From: Fimbriimonadaceae bacterium
GTDB taxonomy: Bacteria; Armatimonadota; Fimbriimonadia; Fimbriimonadales; Fimbriimonadaceae
Length of the DNA: 7,398 bases
Assembly (NCBI GenBank): GCA_947447315.1
Contig: CANFJD010000139.1
Coordinates: forward strand, 1 to 7,398
Direction: 5' to 3'
The notes beneath the pieces were generated by a model. That model had not been told where the DNA came from, did not search any database, and worked only from the letters and a program-made list of their open reading frames with translations. The first letter of the stretch is position 1. Each line of letters opens with the position of its first letter. A program made the position numbers and the translations under genes. Below, in pieces: positions 1-4,876 of this stretch.

Positions 1-1
1 A

Positions 2-91
2 GCCTGGGTGAGCGGATGGGGACTTCTCGGGTACGGTATTGCTAGCGTGGTCTCCGGCCCGTGGATATTTGCCGCGACGTGGCGGAAATAA
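2..91 (+). CDS. ccmB: C-terminal end of a membrane protein, probably heme exporter subunit CcmB (5' truncated by window edge)
   Basis: An open frame enters from the left edge and ends at a TAA at 89-91, giving 29 residues. They are hydrophobic and glycine/tryptophan rich (GWGLLGYGIASVVSG, then PWIFAATWRK) and look like a last transmembrane helix with a short basic tail. The next genes are ccmC and ccmD, and CcmB, the membrane subunit of the CcmAB ABC transporter in cytochrome c maturation, normally sits directly upstream of ccmC. The identification rests mainly on that order and on the helix-plus-tail ending, because too little protein is visible for a family motif. It could be another membrane protein. 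Stop to ccmC start is 104 bases, longer than the usual near-contact spacing. Confidence 0.5.
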   Translation, partial: AWVSGWGLLGYGIASVVSGPWIFAATWRK

Positions 92-163
92 ACCATCCGG
101 GTTCTGCCGAAGTCAGTTTTCCTGATGAAATCCTGGGAAACAACCGGCGCTGGCGGCTCGTTA

Positions 164-177
164 GATACTCTAGTATC
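164..177. repeat. Perfect 6-bp inverted repeat upstream of ccmC
   Basis: GATACT at 164-169 and AGTATC at 172-177 are exact reverse complements separated by two bases. The palindrome is flanked by two direct copies of TCGTTA (158-163 and 176-181), the second sharing two bases with the right arm. It lies 18 bases before the ccmC start, in the 104-base gap after the upstream gene. The right arm contains TAGTAT (171-176), which could pass for a -10 hexamer, but I see no good -35 at the right distance. It may be an operator, a weak promoter or chance. The rest of 92-195 shows nothing I recognise. Confidence 0.35.
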
Positions 178-195
178 GTTAAAAACCAGTAACCC

Positions 196-948
196 ATGAA
201 GCTCTTGCGGCCCACAAAATGGATTGCCTTATTCCTCGGCGTACTCATGCCGGTGGGCACCATTGCCACATTTCTGGTTGCCCCGGCTCCAAAATTTCAA
301 CAACCCGATCTGGCCCGCATGGTGTTCTGGCACCTACCCGTCGCCCTTGTCTCCTCGGTCTTCTTCCTGCTGGCTCCCTACTTCGCATTTCGTCAGTTAA
401 AGACTAGCGACATGAAGTGGGACATCCGCGCCGTTGCCTGCATGGAAATCGGTTCCGTGCTCGGAGTCCTCACCCTCCTCACCGGCATGCTATTCGCACA
501 GGTGCAATGGCGAACATGGTGGAACTGGGATCCTCGTCAGAGCAGCTACCTCATGGTGATGCTCATCGCCGCTGCCTACTTTGCCCTTCGCAGCGCCTTC
601 AGTGATAGCGAGAAACGGGCATCTAACAGCGGCGGCTACCTCCTAGCGGCGGTTCTTCCCTTTTTTTTCCTCATCTTCGTGTATCCGAAACTACCGCAAG
701 TGATTTCGCTACACCCTAACGTGATTAGAGACGGCGCGTTCGACCCACAGTACAAGAGCGTCTTTTACTTCATGTTTCTCCTCATCTCACTCGCCTGCGC
801 GTGGTTATATCAACTGCGGGTTCGAGTGGGAATTGCTCAGTGGGAATCGGAACTTCAAAATGCAGAATTGGATGATCGCCATCGTGCCACCACTCCTCGT
901 GTGGTTCGGCCTGTTTCTCTACCTGATCAAGGTGGAACGCCAAGTTAG
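196..948 (+). CDS. ccmC: Heme exporter / heme-handling protein CcmC (HemeD-HandlE WWxWD family)
   Basis: CcmC is the inner-membrane protein that takes heme from the CcmAB transporter and loads it onto the chaperone CcmE during system I cytochrome c maturation. The 250-residue product has about six hydrophobic segments and the family signature WRTWWNWDPR at residues 105-114, the periplasmic tryptophan-rich heme-binding loop. The two expected external heme-ligand histidines are present: His46 in FWHLP and His173 in SLHPNV. The ATG at 196 is the first start after an in-frame TAA (190-192), and no clear Shine-Dalgarno precedes it. A ccmB-like end lies upstream and ccmD starts inside the 3' end. 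The last 29 or so residues (from about 222) are polar and low-complexity, overlap ccmD in another frame and are not typical of CcmC, so they may have little function. Confidence 0.93.
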   Translation: MKLLRPTKWIALFLGVLMPVGTIATFLVAPAPKFQQPDLARMVFWHLPVALVSSVFFLLAPYFAFRQLKTSDMKWDIRAVACMEIGSVLGVLTLLTGMLFAQVQWRTWWNWDPRQSSYLMVMLIAAAYFALRSAFSDSEKRASNSGGYLLAAVLPFFFLIFVYPKLPQVISLHPNVIRDGAFDPQYKSVFYFMFLLISLACAWLYQLRVRVGIAQWESELQNAELDDRHRATTPRVVRPVSLPDQGGTPS

Positions 949-973
949 CCGCATCGAAAAGAAAGACCCCTAA
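860..973 (+). CDS. ccmD: Small heme exporter protein CcmD, overlapping the 3' end of ccmC
   Basis: This short frame encodes 37 residues beginning MQNWMIAIVPPLLVWFGLFLY. It is one transmembrane helix with a tryptophan near the start, followed by a charged helix (KVERQVSRIEKKDP). That is the classic CcmD pattern: an early aromatic, one membrane segment, then an arginine/lysine/glutamate-rich cytoplasmic tail. CcmD stabilises the CcmABC complex and helps release holo-CcmE. The ATG at 860 has a weak GGAA (849-852) seven bases upstream; Met5 (ATG at 872) is an alternative. Position directly after ccmC is the normal ccm order. The unusual point is the 89-base overlap with ccmC in a different frame. 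The frame stops at TAA 971-973, in frame with the following methyltransferase. Confidence 0.85.
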   Translation: MQNWMIAIVPPLLVWFGLFLYLIKVERQVSRIEKKDP

Positions 974-1006
974 TCCAGCTCGGGAACAGGTCCCGCATCA
1001 CTTACT

Positions 1007-1762
1007 TTGAATTCCTCTGCGCCTGAGCAAACATCCTTTTCTGCGGTTGCGCCGTATTACGACGAACTCATGCGAGCCGTTCCGTACCGGATGTGGACGG
1101 GATACTATCTGCTTCTCCTGGCTCAGCAAGACTACGCCCCGCGTACCGTACTTGATATAGCCTGCGGTACGGGAACCATGACCGAGATGCTTGCCGATGA
1201 AGGTCTCACCATGTCTGGCCTTGATCTCAGTGCCGGCATGATCCGCGAAGCCCAACGAAAGAACGCCACCTCGAAGTACCAAATCGAGTACCAGGTTGCC
1301 GACGCGACCAATTTCGACCTCGCCGAGCCGGTAGATGCCGCTCTCAGCTTCTTCGATAGCCTCAATAATCTGCTGGATCCCAGCCAATTAGCCGGCTGCT
1401 TCGCCAGCGTTTTTCGAAACCTCAAGCCCGGCGGATCTTGGATCTTCGATCTAAACACCGGCTACGCCTTCGAAACCGAACTCTTTGATCAGAGCAACCT
1501 CAAGCGCACTGCCAAACTGAAATACGATTGGAAGGGTGCCTGGGACCCCGAGTCTCGCATCATCACCGTTACGATGAATTTCTGGTGGAAAGACGAGCCC
1601 TTCACCGAAATCCACCGCCAGCGCGCTTACGAAAAAGATGAAGTATTCGACCTCCTAGAAGCCGCCGGCTTCGTGGATATCCACGCCTATCACAGCTACA
1701 CGCTCAATCCGCCCCGCGCTAAGAGTGATCGATTGCATTACCTGTGCCGAAAGCCCGGGTAA
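1007..1762 (+). CDS. Class I SAM-dependent methyltransferase (YqeM-like), TTG start
   Basis: The 251-residue protein has a Rossmann-type SAM-binding fold. Motif I is VLDIACGTGT at residues 48-57, an acidic residue for the ribose hydroxyls is Asp73 (GLDLS), Asp99 lies in the adenine-pocket strand (VADATNF), and motif IV is SFFDSLNNL near 114-122. A KPGG turn follows at 140-143, then FDLN at 147-150. The C-terminal half, with EIHRQRAY (201-208) and a final AAGF turn, resembles uncharacterised YqeM-type methyltransferases. The substrate is unknown. TTG at 1007 is the only plausible start: the codons back to the ccmD stop contain no ATG, GTG or other TTG, and the next ATG would remove the conserved YYDELM region. 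A weak GGAACAGG (983-990) lies upstream. The 33-base gap suggests cotranscription with ccmCD, without obvious functional linkage. Confidence 0.85.
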   Translation: MNSSAPEQTSFSAVAPYYDELMRAVPYRMWTGYYLLLLAQQDYAPRTVLDIACGTGTMTEMLADEGLTMSGLDLSAGMIREAQRKNATSKYQIEYQVADATNFDLAEPVDAALSFFDSLNNLLDPSQLAGCFASVFRNLKPGGSWIFDLNTGYAFETELFDQSNLKRTAKLKYDWKGAWDPESRIITVTMNFWWKDEPFTEIHRQRAYEKDEVFDLLEAAGFVDIHAYHSYTLNPPRAKSDRLHYLCRKPG

Positions 1763-1774
1763 ACTCTTGGGCTC

Positions 1775-1821
1775 AGGAGGATGGGAGTGACCCTTACGGG
1801 CACGTTAGAACCATCAAGACC
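1775..1821 (+). promoter_or_regulatory. rplA leader: Shine-Dalgarno plus hairpin resembling a ribosomal protein L1 binding site
   Basis: AGGAGG (1775-1780) is a strong Shine-Dalgarno but lies 41 bases before the rplA ATG. Between them the RNA can fold. The outer stem is GATGG (1780-1784) with CCATC (1811-1815). An asymmetric internal loop follows, GA (1785-1786) against GTTAGAA (1804-1810). The inner stem is GTG(A)CCC (1787-1793) with GGGCAC (1798-1803), with a TTAC loop. Two helices joined by an asymmetric loop with GA on the 5' side and GAA near the outer helix on the 3' side is, as I recall, the form shared by L1 sites in 23S helix 76-77 and in autoregulatory mRNAs. When folded, only AAGACC (1816-1821) separates the hairpin from ATG, so the Shine-Dalgarno would lie at effective normal distance. 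Autoregulation by L1 is inferred. A weak -10-like TAAACT at 1760-1765 may start the transcript. Confidence 0.5.
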
Positions 1822-2550
1822 ATGCCGAAGCTCAAACAGAACATTCGTAAAAGTCCCCAGTCGCCGCGATTCGCGGCCCTCGTCCCCAAAGTAGACAAAG
1901 ATCTGCCGTTGGACGTCGCCAGCGCTCTCGCCTTGGTAAAGGAAACCGCCACCGCCAAGTTCGTCGAGACCGTCGACATGGCCGTCGTACTGGGAATTGA
2001 CCCGCGAAAGGGAGACCAGAACGTACGTGGCCTCACCAATCTTCCCCACGGCACCGGTAAGGTGCGAAAAGTTGCTGTCCTCGCCAAGGGTGATCTCGCC
2101 AAAGCGGCCGAAGATGCCGGTGCTGACACCGTCGGTGACGAAGACTTGATCGCTCGCATCCAGGGCGGCTTCCGAGACTTCGATGTGCTCATGGCCACCG
2201 AAGAGATGGCTCCTCAAATCGGTAAGATCGGTCGCCTTCTCGGCCCCCGAACGCCGAACAAGCGAAACGGAACTGTCACCAACAACATCGCCGCCGCTGT
2301 GCGCGAGATCAAGGCCGCTACTCGTGTTGAGTACCGTGCCGATAAAGCTGGTGTCGTCCACCTTCCCCTCGGAAAGGTCAACTACACCGACGAGCAGCTC
2401 ACCGAGAACTTCCTCGCTGGCCTCGGCGCCATCTTGAAGGCGAAGCCCAGCAGCAGCAAGGGCAAGTACATCAAGAGCATCACGCTCAGCGCCACAATGG
2501 GCCCTGGCATTCCGGTGGAAACCGCCAGCGCCAGCAAGCTCGCCGCCTAA
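1822..2550 (+). CDS. rplA: Large ribosomal subunit protein uL1 (L1)
   Basis: L1 forms the mobile stalk of the large subunit at the E site, helps release deacylated tRNA, and in many bacteria represses its own mRNA. The 242-residue protein carries the family landmarks in order: KETATAKFVETVD (40-52), LGIDPRKGDQNVRG (57-70), LPHGTGK (74-80), GRLLGPR (137-143), GTVT (150-153), and the C-terminal ISL-type strand with TMGPGIPVE (225-233). ATG at 1822 gives the normal N-terminus MPKLKQNIRK; an in-frame GTG at 1744 would add 26 residues that do not look like L1. The usually near-invariant GPRGLMPNPKxGTVT loop is here GPRTPNKRNGTVT, two residues shorter. The gene stands without rplK upstream or rplJ/rplL downstream, unlike the common rplK-rplA-rplJ-rplL order, and ends at a strong terminator. 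Confidence 0.97.
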   Translation: MPKLKQNIRKSPQSPRFAALVPKVDKDLPLDVASALALVKETATAKFVETVDMAVVLGIDPRKGDQNVRGLTNLPHGTGKVRKVAVLAKGDLAKAAEDAGADTVGDEDLIARIQGGFRDFDVLMATEEMAPQIGKIGRLLGPRTPNKRNGTVTNNIAAAVREIKAATRVEYRADKAGVVHLPLGKVNYTDEQLTENFLAGLGAILKAKPSSSKGKYIKSITLSATMGPGIPVETASASKLAA

Positions 2551-2566
2551 TCCCACTCTCACCATT

Positions 2567-2597
2567 AGCCCGACTTTCACGAAAGTCGGGCTTTTTT
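2567..2597 (+). terminator. Rho-independent terminator after rplA
   Basis: AGCCCGACTTTC (2567-2578) is the exact reverse complement of GAAAGTCGGGCT (2581-2592). This makes an 11-bp stem with a CACG loop, immediately followed by a run of six T (2592-2597). It begins 16 bases after the rplA stop and should end the transcript coming from ccm, the methyltransferase and rplA. Confidence 0.95.
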
Positions 2598-2614
2598 GCA
2601 ATCTGCGGGGAAAT

Positions 2615-2634
2615 ATGCAAGCAAATGGTTGCAT
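2615..2634. promoter_or_regulatory. Palindromic operator 1 of the AHSA1-arsR operon, overlapping the -35
   Basis: ATGCAA (2615-2620) and TTGCAT (2629-2634) form an exact inverted repeat. With the inner bases it is a 20-base palindrome with one mismatched pair (2621/2628) around a central AA. The half-site TGGTTGCAT shares GGTTGC with the second palindrome 47 bases downstream. The right arm coincides with the proposed -35 hexamer, so bound repressor would block RNA polymerase. The likely ligand is the ArsR-type protein encoded at 3134-3478. Confidence 0.6.
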
Positions 2635-2657
2635 AAAATCAGATTCTCGTGTACGAT
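2629..2657 (+). promoter_or_regulatory. Proposed promoter of the AHSA1-arsR operon
   Basis: TTGCAT (2629-2634) as -35 and TACGAT (2652-2657) as -10 are separated by 17 bases. Each is an imperfect match to consensus. The pair lies after the rplA terminator and before the first gene, and each of the two matching palindromes covers a key part: the -35 and the predicted start near 2664. TTAAAT at 2657-2662 is an alternative -10. The assignment is supported more by this geometry than by hexamer quality. Confidence 0.45.
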
Positions 2658-2662
2658 TAAAT

Positions 2663-2680
2663 AGCAACCAAAAGGTTGCT
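2663..2680. promoter_or_regulatory. Palindromic operator 2 of the AHSA1-arsR operon, at the predicted transcription start
   Basis: AGCAACC (2663-2669), AAAA, GGTTGCT (2674-2680) is a perfect 7-bp inverted repeat. It has the same GCAACC-N4-GGTTGC core and spacing as the palindrome centred 47 bases upstream. It lies just downstream of the proposed -10 and would cover the transcription start. It could also form a small RNA hairpin in the leader, but the matching upstream copy argues for a DNA operator. Confidence 0.65.
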
Positions 2681-2690
2681 TATCACCGCC

Positions 2691-3137
2691 ATGCAAGATT
2701 CCATTGAGCGAACCATCACCGTCAACGCCCCCATCGAGCGGGTGTTTCACGCTATCACCGATCCCGAGGAACTCGTCAAATGGTTCCCCGACGCAGTTGA
2801 GGGGACGATCGCCGCAGGAGAGCAGCCGACCTTCGAATTCGAAGGCTACGGGAAGTCTAAGATTTACATCGTCGCCAAAGATGCCCCCAGCTACTTTGCG
2901 TACCGTTGGGTTCCCGGCACCACGACCGAAGACGCCGTCGGCACGCCAGATGTCCTGAGCGTCACCAACACGCTGGTCGAATTTCACCTGGAAGCGACCA
3001 ACGATGGCACCTCCGTTGTCTTGCGGGAAAGCGGATTCGCGTCGTTCCCGCCTGAAATCGCGGCATCCGCATTCAAGGATAATTCTGGCGGCTGGGACTA
3101 CATGATGGATCGATTGGGCAAACTCTTTTCCGAATGA
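2691..3137 (+). CDS. AHSA1/START-like SRPBCC-fold protein (activator of Hsp90 ATPase homologue family)
   Basis: The 148-residue protein has the one-domain helix-grip SRPBCC pattern. It opens with IERTITVNAPIERVFHAITDPEELVKWF (5-32), the usual first strand, helix and DPxxLxxW(F) motif, and continues through FEFEGYGKSKIYIVAKDAP, a YRW strand (71-73), a VEFHLEATNDGTSVVLRESGF pair (97-116), and a long C-terminal helix with GGWDYMMDRLGKLF (133-146). Such proteins bind hydrophobic ligands in a cavity; the ligand is unknown, and despite the family name a role with Hsp90 should not be assumed. ATG at 2691 is chosen because the upstream in-frame TTG (2676) lies inside the operator. No convincing Shine-Dalgarno is visible. 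The stop overlaps the downstream repressor start by ATGA, so the two are translationally coupled. AHSA1 genes are commonly paired with ArsR-type genes, here in AHSA1-first order. Confidence 0.85.
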   Translation: MQDSIERTITVNAPIERVFHAITDPEELVKWFPDAVEGTIAAGEQPTFEFEGYGKSKIYIVAKDAPSYFAYRWVPGTTTEDAVGTPDVLSVTNTLVEFHLEATNDGTSVVLRESGFASFPPEIAASAFKDNSGGWDYMMDRLGKLFSE

Positions 3138-3478
3138 GCGAGCAAATGATGGCCCAATCTTCCGCCGCGCGCATCTTTGGTGCGCTCGGCGACCAAGTGC
3201 GGCTGGAAATGGTACGCCGACTGGCAACCCAATCGGGAACCCTCTCTTCAGTCTCCCAAAACCTTGGCATCTCCCGCCAAGCGGCTCGCAAGCACATCCA
3301 GGTGCTCTCCGATGCCAATCTGGTTTCCCTCGCCCCTCGTGGTCGGGAAACCATCATCACCCTAGAAAAGCAAACGGTGGCCGATGCGCACCAATTTATT
3401 CGAGAGATAGAAGCTCAATGGGATCGTCGCTTGGCCGCCCTGAAAGCGCAAGTGGAATTTGACTCAACGAATTCTTAA
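3134..3478 (+). CDS. ArsR-family winged-helix repressor, likely autorepressor of the AHSA1 operon
   Basis: The 114-residue protein is a small winged-helix regulator. ARIFGALGDQVRLEMVRRLA (12-31) is the family's first helices, LSSVSQNLGISRQAARKHIQVL (37-58) is the helix-turn-helix with the recognition helix near 47-58, and LVSLAPRGRETIITL (63-77) is the beta wing. A C-terminal helix (about 81-107) probably serves dimerisation. It has no cysteine at all, so the CxC arsenic/metal sensor of classic ArsR is absent; it belongs with the metal-independent SdpR-like group that pairs with AHSA1 proteins. The start ATG (3134) overlaps the preceding TGA. Two near-identical palindromes in the operon promoter are the probable targets. 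The signal that relieves repression is unknown; the partner SRPBCC protein may bind the related ligand (inference). Confidence 0.88.
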   Translation: MSEQMMAQSSAARIFGALGDQVRLEMVRRLATQSGTLSSVSQNLGISRQAARKHIQVLSDANLVSLAPRGRETIITLEKQTVADAHQFIREIEAQWDRRLAALKAQVEFDSTNS

Positions 3479-3489
3479 CCAGAGCTAGC

Positions 3490-3495
3490 TACAAT
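3490..3495 (+). promoter_or_regulatory. -10 element TACAAT directly before the phosphoesterase start (leaderless-type promoter)
   Basis: TACAAT matches the TATAAT consensus at five of six positions and ends seven bases before the GTG at 3503. Transcription starting at the usual distance would begin at or next to the start codon, giving a leaderless mRNA. There is no Shine-Dalgarno in the 24-base gap after arsR. TTGACT at 3459-3464 is a good -35 sequence, but 25 bases away it is too far for this -10. Confidence 0.5.
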
Positions 3496-3502
3496 TGAAA
3501 GC

Positions 3503-4867
3503 GTGATCCTTCCGCTCGTGCTATTGCCCCAGTCGAATTCGGCGTTTGTTCAACTGCCCTACATCCAGCTTGGCCACCGAACCACCGGCCGTAACAACGA
3601 GCTCGCCGTTGCCTGGCACGCGCCCGACGATCAGTCCCGTTACCAACTGGAGTACCGCCAGAAGGGAGCATGGAAGTCTGCTGGCTCGCTCGAATCTCGC
3701 CGTGTCGCCCTTCCTCAGGTCTCGGCTTTCCGCGTTATCAGCGGCGACCTCATCGGTCTCGATTCTGGTGCGCCGGTGGAGTACCGGGTTTCTCGCGACG
3801 GCACTATCGTTTTTAATTCCACTACGACAGCCCCCAAAAATGATCGCCAAGAGTACACCTTTGCTGTATTCGGTGACTGCGGCCGAGGCACCAGCGAGCA
3901 AGCGCAGATTTCCTACCAAACCTACAAAAAGCAACCCGACTTTGTTGTCATGACGGGCGACATCGTCTACGATAGTGGGCGCATCAGCGAATACGCCGAG
4001 AAGTACTTTCCCTACTACAACGCTTCGGCCGCTTTACGGTCGGTAGGTTCGCCGCTCCTCCGCCACACCCTCACCGTGGGTGCCCCGGGCAACCACGACA
4101 TTCTGGATCGTAACTTTTCCCAAAAACCAGACTTACTTGCTTACTTCCTCTATTGGATTCAGCCTCTCAACGGTCCCTTGACGACCGATGGCGATCCCCT
4201 GACGCCCACCCTGGCGGGTCCGGCGGAAGCCCAAGCCGCCTTCCGCGCCGCCGCTGGCGCGGCATACCCTCGCGGGGCGAACTATTCGTTTGATTACGGC
4301 AATGCCCACTGGACCGTCTTGGATGCGAACCGTTACGTCAATTGGTCCGATCCAAAGCTACGTACCTGGCTGGCCGAAGACCTCCGCCGCGCCCAAAACA
4401 AGACCTGGCGATTCATCGCCCTCCACCAGCCTCCGTTCCACACTTCACCCACCCATCAAGCCGAGAAACAGATTCGCGCGATCGCCGACATCATCGAGAA
4501 AGGCAAGGTGGATGTAGTCTTCGGCGGTCACGTTCACAACTTCCAACGAACCTATCCGATTTCCGTCGGAACTAAAGATGTAAGCAACGTAGCCAATCGT
4601 GAGCTTAACGACTGGCCCGTAGACACCAAGTTCGACGGCAAGAAGAACACCCGTCCCGCCGGTGTCATCTATATCGTCGATGGGGCTGGCGGAGCCCCCA
4701 TGTACGACACCAACCTCAACGCCAACCCCAGCAAATGGTTACCATTCATTCAAAACTACATCGCCGATTTCGGCTTTAGTCACGTTCGGATCTCAGGTCG
4801 AAAGTTCACGCTGGAACAGATCGATATGGATGGCAAGACGGTTGACTCGATCACGATCACGAAGTAG
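3503..4867 (+). CDS. Exported calcineurin-like metallophosphoesterase, purple acid phosphatase type
   Basis: The 454-residue protein carries all five dinuclear metallophosphatase blocks: FGDCGRG (Asp125), TGDIVYDSG (Asp153, Tyr156), GAPGNHD (Asn197, His198), ALHQPPFH (His308) and GGHVHNFQR (His343, His345). The tyrosine in block two and GHxHxxxR in the last are typical of purple acid phosphatases, which hydrolyse phosphomonoesters with a two-metal site. Residues about 15-112 are a beta-rich fibronectin-III-like domain that usually precedes the catalytic core (LEYRQKG, VEYRVSRDG). The N-terminus is short and hydrophobic (MILPLVLLPQSNSA), suggesting export, although it lacks the usual basic residues. 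GTG at 3503 is the first start after an in-frame stop (3476-3478) and lies seven bases behind a -10 hexamer. A role in scavenging organic phosphate is inferred. The substrate is not visible from sequence. Confidence 0.9.
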   Translation: MILPLVLLPQSNSAFVQLPYIQLGHRTTGRNNELAVAWHAPDDQSRYQLEYRQKGAWKSAGSLESRRVALPQVSAFRVISGDLIGLDSGAPVEYRVSRDGTIVFNSTTTAPKNDRQEYTFAVFGDCGRGTSEQAQISYQTYKKQPDFVVMTGDIVYDSGRISEYAEKYFPYYNASAALRSVGSPLLRHTLTVGAPGNHDILDRNFSQKPDLLAYFLYWIQPLNGPLTTDGDPLTPTLAGPAEAQAAFRAAAGAAYPRGANYSFDYGNAHWTVLDANRYVNWSDPKLRTWLAEDLRRAQNKTWRFIALHQPPFHTSPTHQAEKQIRAIADIIEKGKVDVVFGGHVHNFQRTYPISVGTKDVSNVANRELNDWPVDTKFDGKKNTRPAGVIYIVDGAGGAPMYDTNLNANPSKWLPFIQNYIADFGFSHVRISGRKFTLEQIDMDGKTVDSITITK

Positions 4868-4876
4868 GATCACCTC

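Noticed and set aside
998..1458. Open frames on the - strand within the methyltransferase
   Set aside because: They are antisense to conserved SAM-binding motifs. No ribosome site or recognisable protein was seen.
1744..1821. N-terminal extension of L1 from GTG 1744
   Set aside because: The 26 added residues do not resemble L1, would overlap the methyltransferase end, and would place the leader hairpin inside the coding region. ATG 1822 gives the normal L1 start.
1781..1903. Short frame starting ATG 1781 or GTG 1787 right after AGGAGG, possibly a leader peptide of rplA
   Set aside because: The spacing to GTG is good, but the peptide is arginine/serine/proline-rich and runs out of frame into rplA until a TAG near 1901-1903. 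The folded-leader explanation accounts for the distant Shine-Dalgarno more simply. It is not fully excluded.
1738..2667. Long 309-codon open frame on the - strand across rplA
   Set aside because: It is the antisense shadow of rplA, whose protein matches L1 throughout. The antisense product is glycine/valine-rich with no recognisable domain, and the frame crosses the rplA terminator.
2676..2690. TTG at 2676 as the start of the AHSA1 gene
   Set aside because: It lies inside the second palindrome, and ATG 2691 gives the usual family N-terminus.
2577..3227. 216-codon open frame on the - strand across the AHSA1 gene
   Set aside because: It is opposite a well-supported SRPBCC gene and its promoter and terminator, and its arginine/glycine-rich product shows no family features.
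3459..3464. TTGACT as the -35 of the phosphoesterase promoter
   Set aside because: It is 25 bases from the TACAAT -10, too far for a sigma-70-type pair. It also lies within arsR coding sequence.
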